Of a DNA stretch of 33,699 nucleotides, positions 8,779-15,703 are shown one piece after another. A program made the position numbers and the translations under genes. The DNA comes from an uncultured Bacilli bacterium. GTDB lineage: Bacteria; Bacillota_I; Bacilli_A; RF39; UBA660. The first letter of the stretch is position 1. Every line of letters begins with the position of its first letter. Location: assembly GCA_947594705.1 (NCBI GenBank), contig CANQEG010000003.1:1-33699 (forward strand), written 5' to 3'. The notes under the pieces are model-generated. The model ran no database searches, was not told the origin of the DNA, and was given only the letters and a program-made list of their open reading frames with translations.

Positions 8779-9552
8779 ATGAACAAAAAAAATATCATAT
8801 TGATTAGTTTACTTGTTTTATTTTGTATTGGCTATGTTGTATTGTTTTATTTTCTATCAGGAAATCAAAATAATTCGGAAGGGTATATTGTGGTATCAGA
8901 GCTTGGCGGGTATTATTGTAAAGCCAAAAATTGTGCTTATAAAAACGTGGAAGATATGAATTTAGATGGAAAAAATATAGAGGTATATCAACAAAACGAA
9001 TCGTTAGGAACTTATCAACTTGATTATGTAGAACGGTGGAATTTTACCGAAAATGATTCTTGGAAACCTATTTATGGGGATTTCTTAGGAATCGATACTT
9101 CTTTAAATGCTCAGATATTTCCCTTTCAATATGAAAAATTAAATGAAAGCGATTATGAACAAATCCAAAAATTATTAAAGGGAGTTACATATCAAACGTT
9201 AAATCAAGATTATGCTTATGTGTATGATATTGACCAAAATGGAGTGATGGATCGAATCGTTGCTGTTTCCAATCAAACGGAAGAAGAAAAAAATGAACAA
9301 TTTTTCTCTTTGTTCTATCTTGTTCTCAATGGAAAAGTAATAGAAGTGTATAAAGAATTTAGTGAAGAAGAGTACACATTGCCATTTTATCATCTTTTTA
9401 GTTTATTTCGTTTAGATGAAGAAAAGAATGTTCGAATGATTGTAAATAAAAACTATTATGACCAAATGGGAAGTCCTTCTATGATTATGTATCAAATAAA
9501 TAAAAATAGTGTCAAAGTAATTGTAAAAGATTCGTTAGAAAATACGAAATAA
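8779..9552 (+). CDS. Anchored exported protein of unknown function
   Basis: 257 aa. One N-terminal hydrophobic segment (about 6-27) acts as a signal anchor, with no lipobox cysteine, and the remainder is acidic and extracellular. Residues about 155-164 (DIDQNGVMDR) look like an isolated Ca2+-binding DxDxDG-type loop as in FG-GAP/dockerin-like proteins. No family was recognised. It lies 14 bp after the hydrolase gene and about 60 bp before the VirD4-like gene, so it is likely a partner of that envelope machinery. Confidence 0.72.
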   Translation: MNKKNIILISLLVLFCIGYVVLFYFLSGNQNNSEGYIVVSELGGYYCKAKNCAYKNVEDMNLDGKNIEVYQQNESLGTYQLDYVERWNFTENDSWKPIYGDFLGIDTSLNAQIFPFQYEKLNESDYEQIQKLLKGVTYQTLNQDYAYVYDIDQNGVMDRIVAVSNQTEEEKNEQFFSLFYLVLNGKVIEVYKEFSEEEYTLPFYHLFSLFRLDEEKNVRMIVNKNYYDQMGSPSMIMYQINKNSVKVIVKDSLENTK

Positions 9553-9613
9553 AAAAGTTTTTCTTTTTTCATAAAATATTGTATAATAAGACAAGTAAAG
9601 AGGAGGTTTATGA

Positions 9614-11761
9614 ATGAAATTTCGGGTAGATAAAAAAGATTTTATTATATTTATTATATTTTGTATATTTTTACTTTATTTATGTGCCATCGCTGTTCTT
9701 AATTTTTCATCTTTTGCGAATGATGGTACTTTTTCAGGGTTAAATCCATTTCCAGCATTTTCTAAAGATTATATATTGCTTACTTTATTTATGTTTGGAA
9801 TGGCTTTGGTAATTATTTTTTCAAGTGTATCATCTTATATATTTGATAGAGATAAAGGTTCTAAAAAATTATTAACAATTGGTGATAAAGAAGAGAAAGG
9901 GTATTCTAGATGGGCAAGCGACAAAGAAATGAAAAGTGATCGCGGTGTTGTTCATGTTATGAGTACCGACCAATATGTAGAAGGTGCTGGAATACCTTTA
10001 ATTAATGATGGAAAAAATTTATGGGTAGATAATAGTGATTATCATACTATGGTAATTGGTTCTACCGGTTCTGGTAAAAGTGAGAGTTTAGTAAAACCAA
10101 TGGTGAATTTACTCGCGAAAAAAGGTGAAAGTATCATTATTAATGACCCTAAAGCAGAATTGTATAAATATTGTGGAGATTATTTAAAAGAACAAGGGTA
10201 CAATATTATTGTTTTAAACTTTCGTGATCCCGATTTAGGAAATTCTTGGAGTCCTCTTGCTATGCCTTATTATTATTTTAAAAATGGTAACATTGATAAA
10301 GCAACAGAACTTGTAGAAGATATTGCTAATAATATTTTAGTAGACCCAAAAAATAAAGATTCAGCATTCTGGGAAAAATCCGCCGCAGATTATTTCTCTG
10401 CTTTGGCAATTGGTTTATTTCGTGATGGAAAAGAAGATGAAATTAACTTTAACTCTATTAATGTGATGAGTACGGTGGGAGAAGAAAGATTTGGCGCAAG
10501 TAATTATATTAAAGAATACTTTGCTATTAAAGGAGAATCTTCTCCAGAATATATTTCTGGTTCGACTACATTTAATGCTCCAAGTGAAACCAAAGGAGGA
10601 ATTTTATCAACCTTTAGACAAAAAATAAGAATTTTCTCTTCACGAGAAAAATTATCAGAAATGCTTTCTTATAGTGATTTTGATATGCGAAGTATTGGGG
10701 AAAAGAAAACGGCTGTATTCTTAATTATTCATGATGAAAAAACAACATATCATAGTTTACTTACTGTATTTATTAAACAATGTTATGAAACTTTAATTGA
10801 AGTTGCGCAAACAAATGGTGGAAAACTAAAATATCGTACCAATTTCATATTGGATGAATTTGCCAATATGCCTCCCTTACAAGATGTAGATTCGATGGTA
10901 TCTGCCGCTCGTTCTAGAGATATTCGGTTTACTTTTATTATTCAAAACTTCTCGCAATTAAATGATGTATATGGTAAAGAAATTGCTGAAACATTAAAAG
11001 GAAATTGTGGAAATTTGGTGTACTTAATTAGTACCGAAATGGCGGCCTTAGAAGAAATAAGTAAGATGTGTGGAGAAGTAAAAAGCAAAGAAAAAGATAA
11101 AACTGCTTCAACACCTTTGGTAACTGTTACTGATTTACAAAAAATGAAATTAGGGCAAGTTATTATTAAAAGATTGAGAATGAATCCTTTTAAAACAAAA
11201 CTTTCACCTGATATGAAAATGGATTGGGGAATTGAAAGAAAAGAAATGCCTTTTCCTAAAAGAGAGTTAAAACCAATTGCCACATTTGATATTAAAACTT
11301 ATGTTTCAGAAACCAAAAGAAAACAAATGATGGAAAGTGGTGAACCAAATACGGGATTTAATCCATTTATGCCAAGTATGGGACCGAATCCATTTGGGTC
11401 AAGTCCAATGAGCAGTGGTGGTTTTGGAGCTATGAATAAACCAATGAATGATTTAATTCCTGGGCTTGATAAACCTGTTTCTAGTTTAACCAATGAAGAA
11501 ATAGATAAAATGATTGCGGACATTGATAAAAAATTAAAAGAATTAGATGAAATGGAAGAAAAAGAAAAACAGGAAGCTAAGAAGAAAGAAGAATCTAAAA
11601 TAGAATTACCAGAAAAGAAAGAAAAAGAAGAAATTATAGAACCAAAAATCGAAGAGAAAAAAGAAATGCCAAAACTTTCGATTGATATGGATTCTGTTAT
11701 TATGAATGATAATGGAATTACCGATGATGAATTTTTTGATGATTTCTTTAATGATGATTAA
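9614..11761 (+). CDS. VirD4/TraG-type type IV coupling ATPase
   Basis: 715 aa. Two N-terminal membrane helices (about 9-31 and 54-77) precede the ATPase domain. Walker A is GSTGSGKS (149-156), with NDPKAELY soon after. Walker B is FILDEFANMP (D414-E415), followed by SAARSRDIRFTFIIQN, the typical TraG/VirD4 arginine/glutamine region. The C-terminal part adds a Met/Gly/Pro-rich linker (about 580-610), a Lys/Glu coiled-coil-like stretch (about 635-690) and an acidic tail (DDEFFDDFFNDD), plausible contact points for substrates or partners. These proteins pump DNA-protein or protein substrates into a type IV channel. No relaxase, VirB4 or VirB6 gene is in the window. AGGAGG lies 7 nt before the ATG, and TATAAT is at 9582-9587. 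Confidence 0.9.
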   Translation: MKFRVDKKDFIIFIIFCIFLLYLCAIAVLNFSSFANDGTFSGLNPFPAFSKDYILLTLFMFGMALVIIFSSVSSYIFDRDKGSKKLLTIGDKEEKGYSRWASDKEMKSDRGVVHVMSTDQYVEGAGIPLINDGKNLWVDNSDYHTMVIGSTGSGKSESLVKPMVNLLAKKGESIIINDPKAELYKYCGDYLKEQGYNIIVLNFRDPDLGNSWSPLAMPYYYFKNGNIDKATELVEDIANNILVDPKNKDSAFWEKSAADYFSALAIGLFRDGKEDEINFNSINVMSTVGEERFGASNYIKEYFAIKGESSPEYISGSTTFNAPSETKGGILSTFRQKIRIFSSREKLSEMLSYSDFDMRSIGEKKTAVFLIIHDEKTTYHSLLTVFIKQCYETLIEVAQTNGGKLKYRTNFILDEFANMPPLQDVDSMVSAARSRDIRFTFIIQNFSQLNDVYGKEIAETLKGNCGNLVYLISTEMAALEEISKMCGEVKSKEKDKTASTPLVTVTDLQKMKLGQVIIKRLRMNPFKTKLSPDMKMDWGIERKEMPFPKRELKPIATFDIKTYVSETKRKQMMESGEPNTGFNPFMPSMGPNPFGSSPMSSGGFGAMNKPMNDLIPGLDKPVSSLTNEEIDKMIADIDKKLKELDEMEEKEKQEAKKKEESKIELPEKKEKEEIIEPKIEEKKEMPKLSIDMDSVIMNDNGITDDEFFDDFFNDD

Positions 11762-11787
11762 AAAAAGTCCTTGTTTGGGGACTTTTT
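11762..11787. terminator. Bidirectional intrinsic terminator
   Basis: AAAAAGTCC (11762-11770) pairs perfectly with GGACTTTTT (11779-11787) around an 8-nt loop. Flanking A and T runs let it serve both the coupling ATPase gene and the convergent ferredoxin gene. Confidence 0.85.
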
Positions 11788-11795
11788 AATTTACT

Positions 11796-12017
11796 TTATT
11801 CGTTTTCTGTTTCGGTAGAAGTAGGTTCTTGTTCTTCTAAAGAAATGACTCCAACGGGACAAGCTTCAATCACATTTTGGGCTTTTTCAATATCAATATT
11901 CTCTTCATTAATTACATGAGATTGGCCATTATCATTAAAATCAAAATGTTCTGGGTCCATTCCTACGCAAGCTCCACATCCAATACAACCTTCGGTATTT
12001 ACCACTAATTTTTTCAT
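11796..12017 (-). CDS. Single-cluster [4Fe-4S] ferredoxin
   Basis: 73 aa. Cysteines C11-x2-C14-x2-C17 and C53-Pro are spaced as in Bacillus Fer-type ferredoxins with one [4Fe-4S] cluster; GMDPEHF and EACPVGVIS are typical. It carries single electrons in the cytosol; its partner enzymes are not in the window. A short Glu/Thr-rich tail (62-73) follows the fold. AAGGAGTG precedes the ATG. It is a single-gene unit with its own promoter and a shared terminator. Confidence 0.93.
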   Translation of the reverse strand: MKKLVVNTEGCIGCGACVGMDPEHFDFNDNGQSHVINEENIDIEKAQNVIEACPVGVISLEEQEPTSTETENE

Positions 12018-12036
12018 TTTTTCACTCCTTTAAATC

Positions 12037-12066
12037 ATTATAACCATAAAAAATAAAGAAAATCAA
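12037..12066 (-). promoter_or_regulatory. Ferredoxin gene promoter
   Basis: On the minus strand TTGATT (12066-12061) and TATAAT (12042-12037) are separated by 18 bp, 20 bp before the ATG at 12017. Confidence 0.65.
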
Positions 12067-12128
12067 CAAGAACCAGTTTAAAAAAATGTCAAAATATGTT
12101 ATATTTATGATGAAAGGATATAAGTATT

Positions 12129-12989
12129 ATGAAAACAAGAATTGATAAATATGGAGAAGATGAAAGTTTTCCACCAAAAAGAGTTTCCAAAAATACTGAA
12201 TTATACGAAGAAATCAAGAATTGTGAACTTGATAGTTTTGATATTGGAAGTAATGCCAAAGTTATTGCCGATAGTAATAATCAAATTGATATTGATAAAC
12301 TAAAAGATATATTAGAAAAAAATTATCAAGAACCTCCAAAAAAAAGAAGTATGAAATTTGATTTTCCTGAAACCAATGATATTGAAACTTTAGATATAGA
12401 AGAAGAACCAAAAGAATACGATATTAATACTATTTTAGAACAAGCTAGAGAAGAAAAAGAAGAAGATTATCAAAAAGAAAGATTAAAAAAAGTAAGAGAT
12501 ACTCAATATGATATTTTAAAAAGTTTAGAAATTGAAGCTAAAAGTAAAAACGAAGAAAAATCGAAAGAAGAATTATTAGAACTTATTAATACAATAAATT
12601 TAAATGAAATTCAAAGTAAAAATGGTAAAAAATTACAAGAAGAAATAGATGATATGGACCCTTTAGATATTTTGACCGAATTAAAAGGGGATGATAATAC
12701 AGTTGTAGAAGGTGCCAAAGAATTTACTGAAGAAATTCAAAAATTTGAAATTAATAGTTTAGAATTAAAAGGAGAAAAAGAACAAGAAGAAATTGCGGAA
12801 GCTTTAGATGAAACATTAGATAAATCATTTTATACAACTAATACTATTTTTACAGAAAAAGATTTTTCTGATTCTGATAATGATAAAGGAAGTATTGTTG
12901 TAAAGATATTAATTGTTGTTGTTTTTCTAGCCATTGTAGCAGGATTGGTTATTTTCTTAAATGAATTTTTGGGTTTAGGTTGGTTTTAA
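12129..12989 (+). CDS. Acidic tail-anchored protein of unknown function
   Basis: 286 aa, very rich in Glu, Asp, Lys and Asn, probably largely coiled or disordered. A single hydrophobic helix at the C-terminus (about 258-279, VVKILIVVVFLAIVAGLVIFL) should anchor it with the bulk in the cytosol. No family was recognised. An extended -10 (TGTTATATT, TATATT at 12100-12105) and AAAGGAT precede the ATG. The next gene's promoter begins directly at its stop codon. Tail-anchored acidic proteins of this kind can be cell-envelope or division-associated scaffolds, but that is speculation. Confidence 0.75.
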   Translation: MKTRIDKYGEDESFPPKRVSKNTELYEEIKNCELDSFDIGSNAKVIADSNNQIDIDKLKDILEKNYQEPPKKRSMKFDFPETNDIETLDIEEEPKEYDINTILEQAREEKEEDYQKERLKKVRDTQYDILKSLEIEAKSKNEEKSKEELLELINTINLNEIQSKNGKKLQEEIDDMDPLDILTELKGDDNTVVEGAKEFTEEIQKFEINSLELKGEKEQEEIAEALDETLDKSFYTTNTIFTEKDFSDSDNDKGSIVVKILIVVVFLAIVAGLVIFLNEFLGLGWF

Positions 12990-13021
12990 TTGACTCGGGG
13001 GGGGGGTATGTGTGTTAAACT
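12990..13021 (+). promoter_or_regulatory. Promoter with ten-G spacer tract (putative phase-variable promoter)
   Basis: TTGACT (12990-12995, one mismatch from consensus) and an extended -10 TGTTAAACT (TAAACT at 13016-13021) flank a spacer that consists largely of ten consecutive G. The spacer is 20 bp as read, so loss of two to four G would bring it to the optimal 16-18 bp. This is the layout of known slipped-strand switches such as Neisseria porA. The start codon follows 30 bp later. Confidence 0.6.
12997..13006. repeat. Homopolymeric G10 tract
   Basis: Ten G in a row between gene 12129-12989 and the lectin-like surface protein. Apart from the tract at 33352, no run in the window exceeds six G, although the region is strongly AT-rich. 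Confidence 0.95.
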
Positions 13022-13051
13022 CATTCTAGGAAACTAGGGTGATTTTTTTAT

Positions 13052-14896
13052 ATGAAATTAAAAAGATTTAAAGATAAAAATCCAAAAAAAGTAGGAATCA
13101 TACTATTTACAATCAGTTGTATATTATTAATCAGTGGCGTAATTTTATATAGAACCTTTGCTATATTCGAGGTAAACGAAACACAAAATATGATTGAAGG
13201 AAATATACAAGATGAAGGCGACATTAGATTCATGGTATATATAGATGATGTCTTACAGAAAGATGTCCCAAATAAAGATAGTGGGTATTCCTTAGATACT
13301 AGTACTAGTTATTGTGATAATGGCGATTTAATTTCATGGGATGATGAAAATTGGGAAGTAAGGCTTAAAAATATAAGTACCACCAAAACAAAATGTTATT
13401 TAAAGTTTAAACAAATCTATAAAGAAGAAACATTAAATGGAGCCATACCAGATTTAGGAAATGGAAGACTTATTCCAGTAAAAATAAGTGATACAGAAAA
13501 GCCAAGTGATGTTACAGAATATACAAATGCTGGAAATAAATATGGAGGAAAAGTAACTAAAGCAGATATTACAAGTGAATGGTATAACTATAGTAAACAA
13601 CAATGGGCCAATGCCGTGATACTTAAAGATGGTAAGGTAGATAATTATCAACCAGGAGATGAAATAAAAGAAAGTGATATTGAAAGTTATTTTGTATGGA
13701 TACCAAGATATAGATATCAATTAAAGTTTGATGAGGCGACATATAACAAATATACAATTGTAGAAGATGTTGAAAGTGTTGCAAATATAGATAAATTTTA
13801 TGAAATACATTCTAATCTAGCAACAAATAGTGTTTTTGAAATTACATTTGAAACAAAAAATGAAGGTATAAAAACTGGAAGTACAAAGGAAAATTGGATT
13901 ACTCATCCAGCATTTTCCTCATTTGATAGTAATGGTTTTTGGGTTGGAAAGTTTGAAACAGGGTATAATGGTGCAAATAGTAAAGAAACTGCTCAGATAA
14001 ACAAACAAGAAGTAGAAAATGTTATTATCAAACCAAATATATATTCATGGAGATATATTGATGTGTCAAATGCTTTTTATACTTCATATACATATCAAAG
14101 AGACTTAGAAAGTCATATGATGAAAAATACCGAATGGGGAGCAGTAGCTTATTTAACTCAATCCATTTATGGAAGATGTCCAAATAAAAGTTGTAAGGAA
14201 GTAAGAATGAATAATTCGGAAAATTATATTACAGGAATGAGTGCAAAATCTGCTCCTACCTGTGGTTATACAAACTCTAATGAAACTTGTAATCACTATG
14301 AAACAACTGAATTAAATAAAGATGGAGATTTTATAAATAGTTATTACAATTTTGATAGTAAAGAATCTAGTACAACAGGAAATTATTATGGAATATATGA
14401 TATGTCTGGTGGAGCATGGGAATATGTCATGGGAGTCATGCAAGGAACTGAAAATGGAACAACATCTCCATCAAGTGGAAGAAGTAAAACATATAATTCA
14501 AATTTTAAAGGACCATATAGTTGTCCTAAATGTGATGGTAACCAAGCAACTGATAAAGAAAATACTACAGGAAGAGAATGGCCATCTTCAAAATATTATG
14601 ATTTATATGATTATAAAACAAATAATCAGGAATATCAAAGAGGTATTTTGGGCGATGCAACAAAGGAATTTGGGCCATTTTATCGTTTTTCATATCAAAA
14701 AACAGGCGGAACAGGACCATCTCGATATGTGGGAAGTTATAATGCAAACTATGCATCTTTTGTGTATTCTAGTTTTCCATGGTTTCTACGTGGTGGCACT
14801 TGTAATTATGGGAGTGATGCTGGTGTTTTTGCTTTTGGAATTGGTTATGGATGTACTGGTTTAGATGGTGGTTTCCGTATTATATTAACACCATAA
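13052..14896 (+). CDS. Surface protein with C-type-lectin/SUMF1-like C-terminal domain
   Basis: 614 aa. An N-terminal membrane segment (about 13-33) is followed by YRTFAIFEVNETQN, then an extracellular beta-rich region (about 40-115). From about 185 on the sequence matches a formylglycine-generating-enzyme-like / C-type lectin fold: WIPRYRY, GFWVGKFETG, HMMKNTEWGAVAYL, YGIYDMSGGAWEYVMG and the closing WFLRGG...AGVFAF...GGFR (577-614). In this fold GGFR and WFLRGG frame a ligand-binding face. Such proteins are often mistaken for sulfatase-modifying enzymes; surface ligand binding is more likely here because it is membrane-anchored and its C-terminus resembles diversified lectin regions. AGGGTGA lies 9 nt before the ATG. 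Expression is probably set by the G10 promoter upstream. Confidence 0.75.
   Translation: MKLKRFKDKNPKKVGIILFTISCILLISGVILYRTFAIFEVNETQNMIEGNIQDEGDIRFMVYIDDVLQKDVPNKDSGYSLDTSTSYCDNGDLISWDDENWEVRLKNISTTKTKCYLKFKQIYKEETLNGAIPDLGNGRLIPVKISDTEKPSDVTEYTNAGNKYGGKVTKADITSEWYNYSKQQWANAVILKDGKVDNYQPGDEIKESDIESYFVWIPRYRYQLKFDEATYNKYTIVEDVESVANIDKFYEIHSNLATNSVFEITFETKNEGIKTGSTKENWITHPAFSSFDSNGFWVGKFETGYNGANSKETAQINKQEVENVIIKPNIYSWRYIDVSNAFYTSYTYQRDLESHMMKNTEWGAVAYLTQSIYGRCPNKSCKEVRMNNSENYITGMSAKSAPTCGYTNSNETCNHYETTELNKDGDFINSYYNFDSKESSTTGNYYGIYDMSGGAWEYVMGVMQGTENGTTSPSSGRSKTYNSNFKGPYSCPKCDGNQATDKENTTGREWPSSKYYDLYDYKTNNQEYQRGILGDATKEFGPFYRFSYQKTGGTGPSRYVGSYNANYASFVYSSFPWFLRGGTCNYGSDAGVFAFGIGYGCTGLDGGFRIILTP
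14780..14893 (+). other. Candidate hypervariable lectin segment
   Basis: This segment codes for the C-terminus from WFLRGG to ILTP. It has the conserved frame (WFLRGG, AGVFAF, GFR) with unconserved positions between, mostly codons ending in T (ACT TGT AAT TAT; GGA ATT GGT TAT; TGT ACT GGT). The pattern is what adenine-directed mutagenesis of AAT codons leaves in diversity-generating retroelement targets. No reverse transcriptase or template repeat lies in the window. Confidence 0.3.
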
Positions 14897-14953
14897 TAAA
14901 TAGAGATAAAAATAAATATTTATGGTACAATTATACTAATTGGAGATGATAAT

Positions 14954-15568
14954 ATGAGATTATCGCAGTTATCAAATGATAAAATTTTGAGTGATGAAGA
15001 AATTCAACGAATTGTTTATGAAAATATTAGCGATAACGGTCATAATACTAAATATGGATTAGTTTTTGGAAATAGCCTGTTACTAAAAGAACGAGTAACC
15101 GCGGCTGTTGAAGCATACAAAAAAGGAAGAATAAAAAAAATAATTTTTAGTGGTGGAAATAATGGAATTAGTAATCAAAATCAAGATATAGTACCAGAAG
15201 CAATTAAAATGAAAAATTTAGCAATACAAATGGGAATCAAAGAGAAAGATATTTTGGTAGAAGATAAATCTAATAATAGTTTTGAAAATGTAGATAATGT
15301 TTTTTCAATGATTGAAAGAATAGATTCTATTGCTATTATAACAAGTGAGTTTCATTTGAAAAGATGTATGGCAATCATAAAGAAAAAGTTTCCTAATATG
15401 GAAATAATTTTGATTCCGGCTAAAGATGGTTTTTCTGACAAAGAAAATTGGTTTTTATCAGATAATAGTTGGAATTCGGGAAGAAGTTTGGCTACTTATG
15501 AAGCAAGCTTATTAATTAAGTATGCGAAAGAAAACAAAATCTATGATATTGATGTGCCTTATGAATAA
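14954..15568 (+). CDS. YdcF/SanA-family (DUF218) protein
   Basis: 204 aa, no signal peptide. DUF218 hallmarks are YGLVFGNSLLLKERV near the start, KKIIFSGG (about 58-65), the acidic helix DKSNNSFENV (about 103-112) and TSEFHLKRC (about 129-137), which form the Rossmann-like core. Bacterial members (SanA, ElyC, YdcF) are linked to envelope integrity or bind S-adenosylmethionine, but the reaction is unsettled. TATACT (14932-14937) and GGAGATGAT lie just before the ATG. It lies downstream of the lectin-like gene but has its own likely promoter. Confidence 0.85.
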   Translation: MRLSQLSNDKILSDEEIQRIVYENISDNGHNTKYGLVFGNSLLLKERVTAAVEAYKKGRIKKIIFSGGNNGISNQNQDIVPEAIKMKNLAIQMGIKEKDILVEDKSNNSFENVDNVFSMIERIDSIAIITSEFHLKRCMAIIKKKFPNMEIILIPAKDGFSDKENWFLSDNSWNSGRSLATYEASLLIKYAKENKIYDIDVPYE

Positions 15569-15648
15569 TTTAATAAATATTTTTCCTTTTGTATTTTTTC
15601 TTTTTTTGTTCAATATGATAGTAATAAAGTCTTTGGTATTTTAGGACT

Positions 15649-15676
15649 TTGAAAATAGAGAAAAAAATGGTAAAAT
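15649..15676 (+). promoter_or_regulatory. ABC transporter gene promoter with overlapping inverted repeat
   Basis: TTGAAA (15649-15654) and TAAAAT (15671-15676) are 16 bp apart. An inverted repeat, AAAGTC (15626-15631) with GACTTT (15645-15650), touches the -35 box and could be an operator. The promoter places the RNA start near 15683, which rules out translation from the in-frame ATG at 15677. Confidence 0.6.
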
Positions 15677-15703
15677 ATGTTTGTTATGAACAGGAGGTAT
15701 TCT

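Noticed and set aside
13008-13037. Nine-residue leader peptide (MCVKLILGN) just after the first G tract
   Set aside because: The predicted RNA start is at about 13028, inside it, and it has no proper ribosome-binding site.
14352-14864. Second-frame open stretch of 170 codons inside the lectin-like gene
   Set aside because: It overlaps the well-supported domain-bearing frame completely and shows no family features; an out-of-frame shadow.
13052-14896. True formylglycine-generating or EgtB-type enzyme
   Set aside because: It is membrane-anchored with a diversified lectin-like end, and no sulfatase or partner gene is near; a binding role fits better.
15677-15703. Earlier ATG start for the ABC transporter gene
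   Set aside because: It overlaps the -10 box and has no ribosome-binding site; AGGAGGT points to ATG 15704.
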